A model generated the notes under the pieces. That model had not been told where the DNA came from. It searched no databases and saw only the letters and a program-made list of their open reading frames with translations. 64,000 nt of DNA from Pseudomonas alkylphenolica (lineage in GTDB: Bacteria > Pseudomonadota > Gammaproteobacteria > Pseudomonadales > Pseudomonadaceae): NCBI RefSeq assembly GCF_016009175.1, contig NZ_JADUCM010000002.1, positions 62,001 to 126,000 of the forward strand, given 5' to 3'. Positions 17,549 to 30,252 of this stretch are shown here, piece by piece. Positions within the stretch are counted from its first letter, which is position 1. The number at the start of each line of letters is the position of its first letter. Position numbers and translations under genes: made by a program.

Positions 17549-19120
17549 ATGCTCCGGCTTGACCGCTACCGTCTGCTGCCTTTTCTACGCTGGCTGCCCC
17601 TGCAGACCCGTGGCAGCGTCCGCCGTGATCTGCTGGTGGGCCTGAGCGGCGCCATTCTGGCCTTGCCGCAATCGATCGCCTACGCCTTGATCGCTGGCCT
17701 GCCCGCCGAATACGGGCTTTACGCCGCCATCGTCCCGGTGCTGATTGCCTGCCTGTGGGGATCTTCCTGGCACCTGATCTGCGGGCCGACCGCGGCGATT
17801 TCCATCGTCCTCTATGCCAGCGTCAGCCCCCTGGCAGTTAGTGGTAGCGACGACTACATCACCCTGATTCTGCTGCTGACATTCCTCGCCGGGGTGTTTC
17901 AGTGGTTACTGGGGATGTTGCGTTTCGGTGCGCTGGTCAACTTCGTTTCGCACGCCGTGGTGCTGGGTTTCACCCTCGGTGCCGCCGTGGTCATTGCCCT
18001 GGGGCAATTGCCAAACCTGATGGGGATGGACCTGCCCAGCCAGGCTACCGCATTGAAAACCCTGGGAAGCCTCCTGGAGCATGCAGGCGAAGTAGATTGG
18101 CCCTCAGTTGGAGTAGGGCTGGGTACCCTGATACTCGGGATCGCCCTTAAGCTGCTAAGGCCGCGCTGGCCCGGCCTGTTGATAACCCTGAGCATTGCCA
18201 GCCTGCTGGTCTGGTTGCTGCCCGGCATGTTCGCGCATGTGCAGCTGGTACCCGGCTTCGTTGGTCAGTTGCCACCCCTGAGCCCGTTGCCGCTGCTGGA
18301 TGCCGAACTGATCCTGCGCCTGCTGCCCAGTGCCGTGGCGGTTGGCATGCTGGGGCTGGTCACCAGCCTGTCGATTGCCCGGTCGCTGTCGTCACGTTCG
18401 GAACAACTGATCGACGCCAACCAGGAAATCCGCGGCCAGGGCCTGTCGAACATGGTTGGCAGCTGGTTTTCCGGTTACCTGTCTTCAGGCTCCTTTACCC
18501 GATCGGGGCTCAGTTACGAAGCCGGTGCGCGCTCGCCCTTGGCCGGAGTGTTCTCGGCGCTCTGGGTGGCGCTGTTCGCAGTGGCCGGCGCGCGGCTGAT
18601 CGCGCATATCCCCATCCCGGCCATGGCTGGCAGCATCCTGTTGATCTGTTGGGGGTTGGTTGACCTGCGGGCAATACGTGCGCTGTTCCGGGTCAGCCGT
18701 GCCGAGTTCCTGGTCATGGCCCTGACCGCGACGGCCACCTTACTGCTGGAGCTGCAAACGGCGATCTATGCCGGGGTCCTGGCCTCGCTGTTTTTCTACC
18801 TCAAGCGCACCTCGCGCCCACGGGTGCAGCAAACGCGCGAGGGCAATGCCGACGTGCTGCGCGTGGGCGGCTCGATTTTCTTTGGTGCCAGCCATTACCT
18901 GCAGGTGCGCCTGCAACGTTGCCAGGGTCCCGATGTGGTGATCGATGCCCGGCAGATCAACTTCATCGACTATTCCGGCGTCGACATGCTTCACCGCGAA
19001 GCCCGTCGACTTGCCCGGGCAGGCGGCAGCCTGACGTTGCATCGCGCACGCCCGCAGGTGATCGAGGAGTTATACAAGCTGGAAGGGGCAGCGCACTGCC
19101 CGATCCGCTTCGACGAGTGA
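17549..19120 (+). CDS. SulP family inorganic anion transporter with STAS domain (second copy)
   Basis: Membrane permease of 523 residues; hydrophobic helices from about 25 to 400, with the SulP signature stretch ALPQSIAYALIAGLPAEYGLY, then a C-terminal STAS domain (about 420-515, including INFIDYSGVDML). It is longer and clearly diverged from the SulP protein at 647-2179. Its neighbours give no substrate clue; sulfate or another anion is possible. Confidence 0.9.
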   Translation: MLRLDRYRLLPFLRWLPLQTRGSVRRDLLVGLSGAILALPQSIAYALIAGLPAEYGLYAAIVPVLIACLWGSSWHLICGPTAAISIVLYASVSPLAVSGSDDYITLILLLTFLAGVFQWLLGMLRFGALVNFVSHAVVLGFTLGAAVVIALGQLPNLMGMDLPSQATALKTLGSLLEHAGEVDWPSVGVGLGTLILGIALKLLRPRWPGLLITLSIASLLVWLLPGMFAHVQLVPGFVGQLPPLSPLPLLDAELILRLLPSAVAVGMLGLVTSLSIARSLSSRSEQLIDANQEIRGQGLSNMVGSWFSGYLSSGSFTRSGLSYEAGARSPLAGVFSALWVALFAVAGARLIAHIPIPAMAGSILLICWGLVDLRAIRALFRVSRAEFLVMALTATATLLLELQTAIYAGVLASLFFYLKRTSRPRVQQTREGNADVLRVGGSIFFGASHYLQVRLQRCQGPDVVIDARQINFIDYSGVDMLHREARRLARAGGSLTLHRARPQVIEELYKLEGAAHCPIRFDE

Positions 19121-19139
19121 GGCTAGCGCCGGGAAGCGC

Positions 19140-19964
19140 TTAGGCCCGCGCCAATTGACGGCGCAGCTCGTCCAGAACCGGAGCGGTGTCCGGTCGCACA
19201 CCACGCCAGATGAAGAAGGCCTCGGCAGCCTGCTCGGCAAGCATACCCAGCCCATCCAGGACCTTGGCAGCCTTGTGTTCTGTGGCCCAACGGCAAAAGG
19301 GCGTCGGCTCTTTGCCATACATCATGTCGTAGCACACGGTTTTACCCGGCGCGATCAAGTCTGCCGAGATCGGCGGCAGCTCGCCGGCAAGGCTGGCGGA
19401 GGTGGCATTGATGATCAGGTCCACCGGCTCTTGCAGCCAGTTGAAGCCGCTGGCTGCCACCGGGCCGAGGTCGGCGAATTCGCGAGCCAGTTGCTCGGCC
19501 TTCTCAACCGTGCGGTTGGCGATGACCAGGGATGCCGGCTTGTGTGCCAGCAATGGCTCCAGCACGCCGCGCACGGCCCCGCCAGCCCCGAGCAAGAGGA
19601 TGCGTTTGCCTTCCAGCTGCACACCGGCATTGACTGTCAGGTCACGCACCAGCCCGGCGCCGTCGGTGTTATCACCCTGCAGGGTGCCATCCGCCAGCTT
19701 GCTCAAGGTATTGACCGCACCCGCCCGCCGGGCGCGAGGTGTCAGGCTATCGACCAGGCGATAGGCTTCTTCCTTGAAGGGCACCGTGACGTTGGCCCCC
19801 AGGCCCTGCTTGAAAAAGCCCTGGGCGCACATGCTGAAATCGTCCAGTGGCGCCAGCAAAGTGCTGTATTCCAGCTGTTGGCCGGTCTGGTCGGCAAACA
19901 GCCGGTGAATCAACGGTGACTTGCTGTGGCCGATCGGGTTGCCAAATACAACGTACTGGTCCAT
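19140..19964 (-). CDS. aroE: Shikimate dehydrogenase (NADP+)
   Basis: Shikimate pathway enzyme of 274 residues reducing 3-dehydroshikimate. NPIGHSKSP near the N-terminus binds substrate, NVTVPFKE carries the catalytic Lys, and [13 protein letters not shown] is the NADP-binding loop. Lies just downstream of hemF on the same strand. Confidence 0.97.
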   Translation of the reverse strand: MDQYVVFGNPIGHSKSPLIHRLFADQTGQQLEYSTLLAPLDDFSMCAQGFFKQGLGANVTVPFKEEAYRLVDSLTPRARRAGAVNTLSKLADGTLQGDNTDGAGLVRDLTVNAGVQLEGKRILLLGAGGAVRGVLEPLLAHKPASLVIANRTVEKAEQLAREFADLGPVAASGFNWLQEPVDLIINATSASLAGELPPISADLIAPGKTVCYDMMYGKEPTPFCRWATEHKAAKVLDGLGMLAEQAAEAFFIWRGVRPDTAPVLDELRRQLARA

Positions 19965-20016
19965 TCACGCGGTTCCTGAGTCAAAATCAAGCGGGCCGGA
20001 AGTTATCCACAAGGCA

Positions 20017-22050
<2,034 letters not shown>

Positions 22051-22085
22051 AAACCTGTAGGAGCCAGCGGGCGGGCGAGGCAGCG

Positions 22086-22643
22086 TCAACCCGCCCGGAC
22101 AACTTCCCCGGTGGCCAGATCACGAATCACACTGGGGTTGCGCCGACCGCCCAACGCGCCGCCCAGCACCAGGTCAAGCTGCCCACGGAAGTACTGCTCC
22201 ACGCGCAAACGCGACTTCGCCGCAGGGCGCCCCTGCGGGTTGGCCGAAGTCGAAACCAGCGGGCCAACCAGCGAACACAGCTCACGCACCACCGGATGAT
22301 CACTGACACGCAGGGCAACCGTGTCGTGCTGTCCGGTGATCCATTCCGGCAACAGGTTCTGGTGCGGCACCAGCCAGGTATTGGGGCCCGGCCAGGTACT
22401 GCCCATGCGGTCCAGCCAGACCTCGGGGAAATCTTCAAACAGGAAGTCGAACTGGCGGATATTGTCGGCAATCAGGATCAACCCTTTGTCGACCGAGCGC
22501 GACTTTATCGCCAGCAGGCGATCCACCGCTTCCTCGTTCCAGGGATCACAGCCCAGCCCCCAGACGGCCTCGGTTGGATAGGCAATCACCGCACCGGCCC
22601 GAATTTCACGCGCGGCTTGTTGCACACGCCAACTGCTCACCAT
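22086..22643 (-). CDS. tsaC: Threonylcarbamoyl-AMP synthase
   Basis: Sua5/YrdC/YciO-family enzyme of 185 residues that makes threonylcarbamoyl-AMP for t6A tRNA modification. Family blocks are [25 protein letters not shown] (KxR-type nucleotide-binding segment) and LVSTSAN. The start at 22643 gives the usual length. Same strand as dprA, 37 bases apart, the usual dprA-tsaC arrangement. Confidence 0.96.
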   Translation of the reverse strand: MVSSWRVQQAAREIRAGAVIAYPTEAVWGLGCDPWNEEAVDRLLAIKSRSVDKGLILIADNIRQFDFLFEDFPEVWLDRMGSTWPGPNTWLVPHQNLLPEWITGQHDTVALRVSDHPVVRELCSLVGPLVSTSANPQGRPAAKSRLRVEQYFRGQLDLVLGGALGGRRNPSVIRDLATGEVVRAG

Positions 22644-22680
22644 TGCTATCTCTCCGCATAAAGGCTGATGAGCAGTGTAC

Positions 22681-23787
22681 TTAGCCCGGCCGGGCAAACC
22701 AACGCCCAGCTTCATTACACACGCGTCCCGTCACTTCCAGTTCGGTCAACGCCGCCAGTACCTTGGGCAGCGGCCAACCGCTGCTGCTAGCCAGCGCTTC
22801 GCTGCTGAGCGGGGCAGCCAGCAGCAACGCTTCAAGCAGGTGTCGACTGCCAGCCGCTTCAACGTCCTGGAGTGGTGGCAGGCGCTGCCACCCTTGCAGC
22901 GTCTCGACAATCTGCTCGACGTTTTCCACCAGCAATGCGCCATCGCGAATCAGCTGATGACAGCCCTTGGCCCCCGGGTGGTGGATCGAGCCCGGGATGG
23001 CATACACCTCACGCCCCTGTTCAGCGGCCAGCCGCGCAGTAATCAACGAACCGCTGGCCAGGCTCGCCTCGACCACCAGCACGCCCAGCGACAGGCCACT
23101 GATGATGCGGTTGCGTCGGGGAAAGTTGCCCGCCACCGGCCCGGCATCGAGCGGAAACTCGGAAACGACGGCGCTGCCTTGCTCGATCATCGCCGCCGCC
23201 AGCGCCCGATGCCGTTGTGGATAAAATTTCTGCAGCCCGGTACCCAACACCCCGACGGTTTGCCCGCCGACGTCCATTGCGCCCTGGTGAGCCGCACCGT
23301 CGACGCCCAGGGCCAGACCGCTGGTTATGACAAACCCGGCCTGAGCCAGGTGACGGGAAAAGGCCGCCGCCGTGTCCAGCGCCGGGCGTGAGGCGCGGCG
23401 GCTGCCGACAATTGCCAGTTGCGGTTTTTCCAGCAGGGCGGGGTTGCCGGCCACAAACAACAGGGGTGGCGCGCTGTCCACTTCCGCCAGCAAGGCAGGG
23501 TAGGCGGGCTCGTCCCACATCAACACATGACGGTCGCGGCGCTCTAGCCAGGCCAATGCAGCCGCAGCCCCATCACGCACTTCATGGCTGCGCCGGGCTT
23601 CGGCACTCTCCAAGGGGAGCTTTAGCGAACGCCAGGCACTGGCTGGCGCGCTGAGCGCTGCCGAGGCACTGCCGAAGGCTTGGAGCAGTGCATGAAAACG
23701 TTGTGGACCTAGCGCCGGCAGACGGTGCAGGCGCAATCGCGCCTCAAGTTCGGCCGGCGAACACGCTTGCGAGGCAAACTGTGGCAT
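22681..23787 (-). CDS. dprA: DNA-processing protein DprA
   Basis: Single-strand DNA-binding, RecA-loading protein of 368 residues. Rossmann-like core with [12 protein letters not shown] and [17 protein letters not shown]; a winged-helix-like domain at the C-terminus (about 300-368). ATG 23787 is chosen because AAGGATG lies at proper spacing. A DnaA box (23216-23224) is inside the gene. In several pseudomonads a LysM-domain gene lies between dprA and def; none is present here. Confidence 0.94.
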   Translation of the reverse strand: MPQFASQACSPAELEARLRLHRLPALGPQRFHALLQAFGSASAALSAPASAWRSLKLPLESAEARRSHEVRDGAAAALAWLERRDRHVLMWDEPAYPALLAEVDSAPPLLFVAGNPALLEKPQLAIVGSRRASRPALDTAAAFSRHLAQAGFVITSGLALGVDGAAHQGAMDVGGQTVGVLGTGLQKFYPQRHRALAAAMIEQGSAVVSEFPLDAGPVAGNFPRRNRIISGLSLGVLVVEASLASGSLITARLAAEQGREVYAIPGSIHHPGAKGCHQLIRDGALLVENVEQIVETLQGWQRLPPLQDVEAAGSRHLLEALLLAAPLSSEALASSSGWPLPKVLAALTELEVTGRVCNEAGRWFARPG

Positions 23788-24030
23788 GACGATCATCCTT
23801 GATCGGGCGAGCTGGCCACCGCGAGAACAAGCTGTGGATAACTCTGTTGATAATACTTTGACAACCGGTTGATGGATTTCTGCCAATGGCGGCCATCCTG
23901 GTGTGCCGAAGCAGGGTGGGAAACGCTGCCTGAAACCTTAGCTGACCTTTGCCAGGTGCCGAATGCGCCGATTCCCTTTATTATGTGTATTCATGTTTGA
24001 AATTCATCGCACAGTGCAGCTCATACGCTT

Positions 24031-24537
24031 ATGGCCATTCTGAACATTCTCGAATTCCCGGACCCGCGCCTTCGCACCATCGCCAAACCGGTGACGGAAG
24101 TCGACGACAGCATCCGCCAGTTGGTCGACGACATGTTTGAAACCATGTACGAAGCCCCTGGCATCGGCCTGGCCGCGACCCAGATCAACGTGCACAAGCG
24201 CGTCGTGGTCATGGACCTGAGCGAAGATCGCAGCGAGCCACGGGTGTTCATCAACCCTGAGCTCGAGATGCTGACCGACGAAATGGATCAGTACCAGGAA
24301 GGCTGCCTGTCGGTGCCCGGTTTCTACGAAAACGTCGATCGCCCGGTACGGGTCAGGATCAAGGCGCTGGACCGTGACGGCAAGCCCTTCGAAGAAATCG
24401 CCGAAGGCTTGTTGGCCGTGTGCATCCAGCACGAATGTGATCACCTCAACGGCAAGTTGTTCGTCGACTACCTGTCGACGCTCAAACGCGACCGGATCAA
24501 GAAAAAGCTGGAAAAGCAGCACCGCCAGCAAGCTTGA
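24031..24537 (+). CDS. def: Peptide deformylase
   Basis: Metalloenzyme of 168 residues removing the formyl group from nascent N-termini. All three motifs are present: [13 protein letters not shown] and the metal-binding HECDH. It is followed by a hairpin with a T tract, then fmt, the functional partner. Confidence 0.98.
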   Translation: MAILNILEFPDPRLRTIAKPVTEVDDSIRQLVDDMFETMYEAPGIGLAATQINVHKRVVVMDLSEDRSEPRVFINPELEMLTDEMDQYQEGCLSVPGFYENVDRPVRVRIKALDRDGKPFEEIAEGLLAVCIQHECDHLNGKLFVDYLSTLKRDRIKKKLEKQHRQQA

Positions 24538-24550
24538 TCCCTTCTTTCAG

Positions 24551-24581
24551 AAGGCTTGCTCCGGCAAGCCTTTTTCTTTTT
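24551..24581 (+). terminator. Intrinsic terminator between def and fmt
   Basis: AAGGCTTGC-TCCG-GCAAGCCTT forms a perfect 9-bp stem with a 4-base loop and is followed by a T-rich run (TTTCTTTTT). It probably attenuates rather than fully separates the def-fmt-rsmB transcript. Confidence 0.8.
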
Positions 24582-24594
24582 AAGCGAGAACTCC

Positions 24595-25527
24595 ATGCGC
24601 ATTGTCTTCGCAGGCACCCCAGAGTTTGCCGCCGAACACCTCAAGGCCCTGATCGACAGCCCCTATGAGGTGGTTGCCGTATACACCCAACCGGACCGGC
24701 CGGCCGGGCGTGGGCAGAAACTGATGCCCAGTGCCGTGAAACAGCTGGCTGTGGATAACGGCATCCAGGTCCTGCAGCCGCCAACCCTGCGCAATGCCGA
24801 GGCTCAAGCGGAGCTCGCCGCCCTCAAGCCCGACCTGATGGTGGTGGTCGCCTATGGCCTGATCCTGCCGCAAGCGGTGCTGGACATCCCGCCCCTGGGT
24901 TGCATCAACAGCCACGCCTCGCTGCTGCCGCGCTGGCGCGGTGCCGCACCGATCCAGCGTGCGGTCGAGGCCGGTGACAGCGAAAGCGGTGTAACCGTGA
25001 TGCGCATGGAGGCCGGGCTCGATACCGGCCCGATGCTGCTCAAGGTCAGCACCCCGATCAGCACCAGCGATACCGGTGGCAGCCTGCACGACCGTCTCGC
25101 CGAAATGGGCCCTCCGGCCGTACTGCAAGCGGTGGCAGGCCTGGCTGACGGTACGCTGCAAGGTGAGGTCCAGGACGACAGCCTGGCCACTTATGCACAC
25201 AAGCTGAACAAGGACGAGGCACGCATCGACTGGAGCCGACCGGCTGTCGAGCTTGAGCGCCTGATTCGCGCCTTCAATCCCTGGCCAATCTGCCACAGCA
25301 CCCTCAATGGCGAAGCCGTAAAGGTGCTGGCCGCCAACTTATCCACAGGCAGCGGCGAACCCGGTGAAATCCTCGGTGCCAGCAAAGACGGCCTGGTCGT
25401 CGCCTGCGGTGAGCAGGCCCTGTGCCTGACCCGCCTGCAACTGCCCGGTGGCAAGGCGCTGAATTTCAGTGACCTGTTCAATAGCCGTCGCGAGAAATTC
25501 GCCGTCGGTATGGTGCTGGGACAATGA
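24595..25527 (+). CDS. fmt: Methionyl-tRNA formyltransferase
   Basis: Protein of 310 residues that formylates initiator Met-tRNA. N-terminal formyltransferase fold begins [15 protein letters not shown]; the catalytic segment is [13 protein letters not shown] with downstream Asp in GLDTGPML. The start at 24595 is used; an upstream in-frame ATG lies inside the terminator hairpin. The stop overlaps rsmB by four bases. Two DnaA boxes (24750, 25339) lie inside. Confidence 0.98.
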   Translation: MRIVFAGTPEFAAEHLKALIDSPYEVVAVYTQPDRPAGRGQKLMPSAVKQLAVDNGIQVLQPPTLRNAEAQAELAALKPDLMVVVAYGLILPQAVLDIPPLGCINSHASLLPRWRGAAPIQRAVEAGDSESGVTVMRMEAGLDTGPMLLKVSTPISTSDTGGSLHDRLAEMGPPAVLQAVAGLADGTLQGEVQDDSLATYAHKLNKDEARIDWSRPAVELERLIRAFNPWPICHSTLNGEAVKVLAANLSTGSGEPGEILGASKDGLVVACGEQALCLTRLQLPGGKALNFSDLFNSRREKFAVGMVLGQ

Positions 25528-26834
25528 ATCCTCGTCTGGCGGCCGCCCGTGCCCTGGCGGCAGTACTCAGCGGCAAGGCCTCGCTGAACAGTTCGTTGCC
25601 CGCGCAACTGGACAAGGTCGAGCTACGTGACCGTGGCCTCACTCAGGACCTGGCATTTGGCACCGCACGCTGGCAGCCACGGCTGTCGGCCCTGGCCGAG
25701 CGCCTGCTGCAAAAGCCGTTCAAGAAGGCCGACGCCGATGTCGAGGCGCTGTTGCTGGTCGGTCTTTATCAGCTGCTGTACACCCGCATCCCGGCCCATG
25801 CGGCCCTGGGTGAAACCGTAGGCTGTGCCGACAAGCTGAAAAAGCCTTGGGCCAAGGCGTTGCTCAATGCCGTACTGCGCCGTGCCCAGCGCGAGAGCAG
25901 TGAGATCCTCGCCGAACTTGAGCGTGATCCGGTGGTGCGTACCGCCCACCCGCGCTGGTTGCAGAAGTCGCTCAAGGCGTTCTGGCCAGAACAATGGGAA
26001 GCCATCTGCGCCGCCAACAATGCCCACCCGCCGATGATCCTGCGGGTCAATCGCCGTCATCACAGCCGTGACGCCTACCTGGCACTGCTACGCGAAGCCG
26101 GTACCGAAGCGGACCCGTGCCAGTACAGCATCGACGCCATTGTGCTGGCGCAAGCCTGCGATGTGCGCAGCCTGCCCGGCTTTGATCAAGGCTGGATCAG
26201 CGTGCAGGACGAAGCCGCACAACTGGCTGCCGACCTGCTTGACCTCGCCCCCGGCCAGCGCGTGCTCGATGCCTGCTGTGCCCCAGGCGGCAAGACCTGC
26301 CACCTGCTCGAAGCCCAGGCCGGTCTCGACGCCGTGGTCGCCATCGACCTCGAGGCCAAGCGCCTGACCCGCGTGCGCGAAAACCTCGACCGTCTTGGCC
26401 TGGATGCCCAACTGATCGCCTGCGATGCCCGCGACACCGCCAGTTGGTGGGACGGCAAGGGTTTCCAGCGCATCCTGCTGGACGCACCGTGCTCGGCGAC
26501 CGGCGTGATTCGCCGGCATCCGGACATCAAGATGACTCGCCAGGCGGAAGACATTCCGGCCCTGGCCAGCCTGCAGGGAGAGTTGCTCGACGCTCTGTGG
26601 CCAACCCTCGAAGTCGGCGGCATCCTCCTGTATGCCACCTGCTCGACGCTGCCAACGGAAAACACCGAAGTCATCGCGGCCTTCCTCGCGCGCACCCCGG
26701 GTGCCCGTGAGCTGGACCTGGCGACCCAGGCCGGCCTGCGTCAGCCCCATGGCCGCCAGTTGCTGGCCCAGGAAGGCGGACACGATGGCTTCTACTATGC
26801 CAAGCTGATCAAAATCGCCGCCGCGCGCGGATAA
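25524..26834 (+). CDS. rsmB: 16S rRNA (cytosine967-C5)-methyltransferase
   Basis: SAM-dependent rRNA methyltransferase of 436 residues. NusB-like N-terminal domain (1-140), then the catalytic domain with [13 protein letters not shown] for SAM binding, DAPCSATG and the second catalytic cysteine in [10 protein letters not shown]. Translationally coupled to fmt. Confidence 0.97.
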   Translation: MNPRLAAARALAAVLSGKASLNSSLPAQLDKVELRDRGLTQDLAFGTARWQPRLSALAERLLQKPFKKADADVEALLLVGLYQLLYTRIPAHAALGETVGCADKLKKPWAKALLNAVLRRAQRESSEILAELERDPVVRTAHPRWLQKSLKAFWPEQWEAICAANNAHPPMILRVNRRHHSRDAYLALLREAGTEADPCQYSIDAIVLAQACDVRSLPGFDQGWISVQDEAAQLAADLLDLAPGQRVLDACCAPGGKTCHLLEAQAGLDAVVAIDLEAKRLTRVRENLDRLGLDAQLIACDARDTASWWDGKGFQRILLDAPCSATGVIRRHPDIKMTRQAEDIPALASLQGELLDALWPTLEVGGILLYATCSTLPTENTEVIAAFLARTPGARELDLATQAGLRQPHGRQLLAQEGGHDGFYYAKLIKIAAARG

Positions 26835-26853
26835 CCACAGAAGGGAAGAGTGG

Positions 26854-28227
26854 ATGAAGATCATCATCCTCGGCGCAGGGCAGGTCGGCGGTACGCTGGC
26901 CGAGCACCTGGCCAGCGAAGCCAACGACATCACCGTGGTCGACACCGATGGCGACCGCCTGCGCGACCTCGGCGACCGCCTGGACATCCGTACCGTCCAG
27001 GGTCGCGCCTCGTTCCCGACTGTATTGCGCCAGGCCGGCGCCGACGACGCCGACATGCTGGTAGCGGTGACCAACAGTGACGAGACCAACATGGTCGCCT
27101 GCCAGGTTGCCTACACCCTGTTCCACACCCCAACCAAGATCGCGCGCGTGCGTGAGTCGGCCTACCTGACCCGCGCCGGGCTGTTCGACAACGACGCCAT
27201 TCCGGTGGACGTGCTGATCAGCCCCGAGCAGGTGGTGACCCATTACATCAAGCGCCTGATCGAGCACCCGGGTGCGCTGCAGGTGATCGACTTTGCCGAA
27301 GGCAAGGCCCAGCTGGTTGCGGTCAAGGCCTACTACGGCGGTCCGCTGGTCGGTCAGCAACTGCGCCAGATCCGCGAGCACATGCCCAACGTCGACACCC
27401 GCGTGGCGGCCATTTTCCGCCGCGACCGCCCGATCCTGCCCCAGGGCGATACCGTGATCGAGGCCGACGACGAGGTGTTCTTCATTGCTGCCAAAGCCCA
27501 CATCCGCGCGGTAATGGGTGAGTTGCGGCGCATCGACGAAACCAACAAGCGGGTGGTCATCGCCGGTGGCGGGCAGATCGGCGAGCGCCTGGCCGAAGCC
27601 ATCGAAAGCCGTTACCAGGTCAAGATCATCGAGATGAACCCGGCACGCTGCCGCTACCTCTCCGATACCCTGGACAGCACCGTGGTGTTGCAAGGCAGCG
27701 CCTCGGACCGCGACCTGATGCTCGAAGAGAACATTGCCGAGGCCGACATCTTCCTGGCGCTGACCAACGACGACGAAGCCAACATCATGTCCTCGCTGCT
27801 GGCCAAACGCCTGGGCGCACGCAAGGTCATGACCATCATCAACAACCCGGCGTATGTCGACCTGGTTCAGGGCGGCGACATCGATATTGCCATCAGCCCC
27901 CAGCTGGCCACTATCGGTACCTTGCTCGCCCACGTGCGCCGTGGCGATATCGTCAGCGTGCACTCACTGCGCCGTGGCGCGGCCGAGGCCATCGAAGCGA
28001 TTGCCCATGGCGACTCGAAGTCGAGCAAGGTCATCGGCAAGGCCATTGAAGACATCGCCCTGCCGCCGGGCACCACCATTGGCGCGATCATCCGTGACGA
28101 AGAAGTGCTGATTGCCCACGACGACACAGTGATCGAAGCCGGCGACCATGTAATCCTCTTCGTTGTGGATAAAAAGTACATCCGTGACGTCGAGAAGCTG
28201 TTCCATGTAGGGTTGAGCTTCTTCTGA
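26854..28227 (+). CDS. trkA: Trk potassium uptake regulatory subunit TrkA
   Basis: Peripheral membrane NAD-binding protein of 457 residues gating Trk K+ channels. Two RCK repeats, starting [17 protein letters not shown] and [17 protein letters not shown], each followed by a TrkA-C domain. Nineteen bases after rsmB and probably in the same operon. A DnaA box (28164-28172) is in the last codons. Confidence 0.97.
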   Translation: MKIIILGAGQVGGTLAEHLASEANDITVVDTDGDRLRDLGDRLDIRTVQGRASFPTVLRQAGADDADMLVAVTNSDETNMVACQVAYTLFHTPTKIARVRESAYLTRAGLFDNDAIPVDVLISPEQVVTHYIKRLIEHPGALQVIDFAEGKAQLVAVKAYYGGPLVGQQLRQIREHMPNVDTRVAAIFRRDRPILPQGDTVIEADDEVFFIAAKAHIRAVMGELRRIDETNKRVVIAGGGQIGERLAEAIESRYQVKIIEMNPARCRYLSDTLDSTVVLQGSASDRDLMLEENIAEADIFLALTNDDEANIMSSLLAKRLGARKVMTIINNPAYVDLVQGGDIDIAISPQLATIGTLLAHVRRGDIVSVHSLRRGAAEAIEAIAHGDSKSSKVIGKAIEDIALPPGTTIGAIIRDEEVLIAHDDTVIEAGDHVILFVVDKKYIRDVEKLFHVGLSFF

Positions 28228-28238
28228 AGGAGCAGCAC

Positions 28239-28550
28239 ATGCGCGAATCACTGGAAAAGATGCTGGCCAAGGGTGTGGATAACGCCCTGCTGCGCTTTGG
28301 CCTGGGCAAGGCCTGGCTGGACGAAGGCAACGGTGCCGAGGCGGCAGTGCACCTGCAACGCTGCGTCGAACTCGACCCGAAGTATTCGGCGGCGTGGAAG
28401 CTGCTGGGCAAGGCGCATCAATTGCACGGCGATAAAGCGGCAGCGCGCCAGGCCTGGGAACAAGGCCTGGAAGCAGCCAGGACCCACGGTGACAAGCAGG
28501 CCGAGAAAGAGATGACGGTGTTTCTCAAAAAGCTGGATAAGACCCTGTAG
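28239..28550 (+). CDS. Small tetratricopeptide-repeat protein
   Basis: The 103-residue product has two to three TPR-like helices (LRFGLGKAWLDEGNGAEAAVHLQ and YSAAWKLLGKAHQLHGD), with no signal peptide. GAAGGAG precedes the start, 11 bases after trkA, so it is probably the last gene of the operon. The stop codon abuts a large palindrome. Binding partner unknown. Confidence 0.85.
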   Translation: MRESLEKMLAKGVDNALLRFGLGKAWLDEGNGAEAAVHLQRCVELDPKYSAAWKLLGKAHQLHGDKAAARQAWEQGLEAARTHGDKQAEKEMTVFLKKLDKTL

Positions 28551-28672
28551 GAGCTGGTTTACCTGCGATCGGCGGCGAAGCCGTCGTAAATCCTGAGTCC
28601 CGGTTGCATCTGTCAAACCGGGGATTCAGGTGTTGCGGCCGCTGCGCGCCCGATCGCAGGTAAACCAGCTCC
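28550..28672. repeat. Large inverted repeat (REP-like) with inner hairpin
   Basis: A 22-bp arm beginning GGAGCTGGTTTACCTGCGAT at 28550 is perfectly repeated in inverse at 28651-28672. Inside is a second imperfect stem, CCTGAGTCCCGGTT against AACCGGGGATTCAGG. It lies between the convergent TPR and acyltransferase genes. Confidence 0.8.
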
Positions 28673-28691
28673 CACAAAAGCGTAACAACCC

Positions 28692-29579
28692 TCAGTACCA
28701 GCGCGCCTCGCCTGGCGGTCGCTTCTTGAAGCGCTTCATGCTCCACATGTACTGGCTCGGATACGCCCGGACATAGCGCTCGACCACCTGGCTCATGGCA
28801 GCCGCCGAGGTCTCGGTGTCTTCGCTGTACATAGCCTCCGGCGCCGCTTCCAGAATCACCTTGAAACCGGAACCGTCGGGCAGACGCAGGGCATGCAGGA
28901 ACACCCCGACCGCCTTGCCGCCCGCCAGCATGTTGGGGACGAATTTGCTGGTCAGGGCCTTGGTGGCGAAGAACGGCACAAAGATACCTGCCGATTCGGC
29001 CGGCTCCGGATCCGCTGGAATGCCCACCTGGCCGCCTTTGCGCACTTCCTTGATGATGCTCAGGATGCCTTCTTTGGTCGACGCCGCCACGCGGTTGCCC
29101 AGTTGCACGCGTTGTTCGCGCAACAGGTCATCAACGGCCTTGAGCTTGGGCGGGCGGTAGAAAATGATCGGTTTGCACTGGTTGCAATAGAAGTGGTTGA
29201 GCACTTCCCAGTTACCCAGGTGACTGGTAATGCCGACCACACCCTTGCCTGAAGCCAGGGCCGCCTGCAGCACTTCCAGGCCTTCGACTTCACGAACCAG
29301 GGCAATCGAGCGCTGGGCCGGCCAGATCCAGGCACAGGCGCTTTCGGTAAAGGATTTGCCGATGTCCATCAGGGTACGGCCGACCAGTTGCTCGCGTGCT
29401 GCCGGGTCCATCTCGGGAAAACACTTGGCCAGGTTGATGCGCACCACGTTGCGTGAACTGTTGGGCACCTTCCACATGATCCAGCCGATGGCTGCGCCGA
29501 CCCGCTGCACCGCGCCCCAGGGGAGCTTGGCAAACAACCGCAACGCCCCGACCATCAAGGCGCCTTTGAATTTATCCAC
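28692..29579 (-). CDS. Lipid A biosynthesis lauroyltransferase-type acyltransferase (HtrB/LpxL)
   Basis: Inner-membrane acyltransferase of 295 residues adding a secondary acyl chain to lipid A. The catalytic HX4(D/E) motif is seen as HLGNWE; one N-terminal hydrophobic anchor is present. P. aeruginosa has two HtrB paralogues, so acyl specificity (laurate or 2-hydroxylaurate) cannot be assigned. A DnaA box lies at its start (29572-29580). Confidence 0.93.
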   Translation of the reverse strand: MDKFKGALMVGALRLFAKLPWGAVQRVGAAIGWIMWKVPNSSRNVVRINLAKCFPEMDPAAREQLVGRTLMDIGKSFTESACAWIWPAQRSIALVREVEGLEVLQAALASGKGVVGITSHLGNWEVLNHFYCNQCKPIIFYRPPKLKAVDDLLREQRVQLGNRVAASTKEGILSIIKEVRKGGQVGIPADPEPAESAGIFVPFFATKALTSKFVPNMLAGGKAVGVFLHALRLPDGSGFKVILEAAPEAMYSEDTETSAAAMSQVVERYVRAYPSQYMWSMKRFKKRPPGEARWY

Positions 29580-29618
29580 AGGCTGGTTCCTCTCTTTGCA
29601 AGCCGGCCATTGTACCCC

Positions 29619-30170
29619 TCAGCGCAGCAAAGCGGCGTAGCGATCACAATCGGTGGTGTGGTCCATCACCATGCCGGTTGCCTGCATGAAGGCATAACAG
29701 ATCGTCGGGCCGACGAAGGTGAAGCCGGCTTTTTGCAACGCCTTGCTCATGGCCTTGGCCTCATCGGTAACCGCCGGCACGTCGCTGCGCTGGCTGAAAT
29801 GGTTGATTTTCGGCGCGCCGCCGACAAACGACCAGAGCCATTCCCCCGGGCGCTCCAGCGCCAGCCAGGCACGCGCATTGCGCCGCGCGGCATTGAGCTT
29901 GAGACGGTTGCGAATGATGCCGGGATCGAGCATCCGCTCTTCGATTTCATCGTCGCTCATCTGCGCCAGGCGTTCGGGATCGAAGCCGAACAGCACCTCG
30001 CGGTAGCGTTCGCGCTTTTTCAGCACGGTGATCCACGACAGCCCGGCCTGGAAGCCTTCGAGCAACAGCATCTCGAACAGCTGCGCCGGGTCGCGCTGTG
30101 GCGTGCCCCACTCCTGATCGTGATACGCCTGGTAAAGCGGATCGTCGGTACACCAAAAGCAACGTGGCAT
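29619..30170 (-). CDS. tag: DNA-3-methyladenine glycosylase I
   Basis: DNA repair glycosylase of 183 residues excising 3-methyladenine. N-terminal CFWC plus downstream His/Cys supply the family zinc site, and the substrate pocket segment LLEGFQAGLSW carries the conserved Glu and Trp. Divergent from glyQ. Confidence 0.96.
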   Translation of the reverse strand: MPRCFWCTDDPLYQAYHDQEWGTPQRDPAQLFEMLLLEGFQAGLSWITVLKKRERYREVLFGFDPERLAQMSDDEIEERMLDPGIIRNRLKLNAARRNARAWLALERPGEWLWSFVGGAPKINHFSQRSDVPAVTDEAKAMSKALQKAGFTFVGPTICYAFMQATGMVMDHTTDCDRYAALLR

Positions 30171-30252
30171 AAGGCCCCAAGGGTAGAGGCTCGAGCGAAT
30201 CGGGTTATACTCCCGCTCTTTATATTCGCAGCCCTAGAAACAGGTGAATTTC

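Noticed and set aside
24556..24594. Upstream start for fmt
   Set aside because: It would begin inside the def terminator hairpin and add 13 residues foreign to the family.
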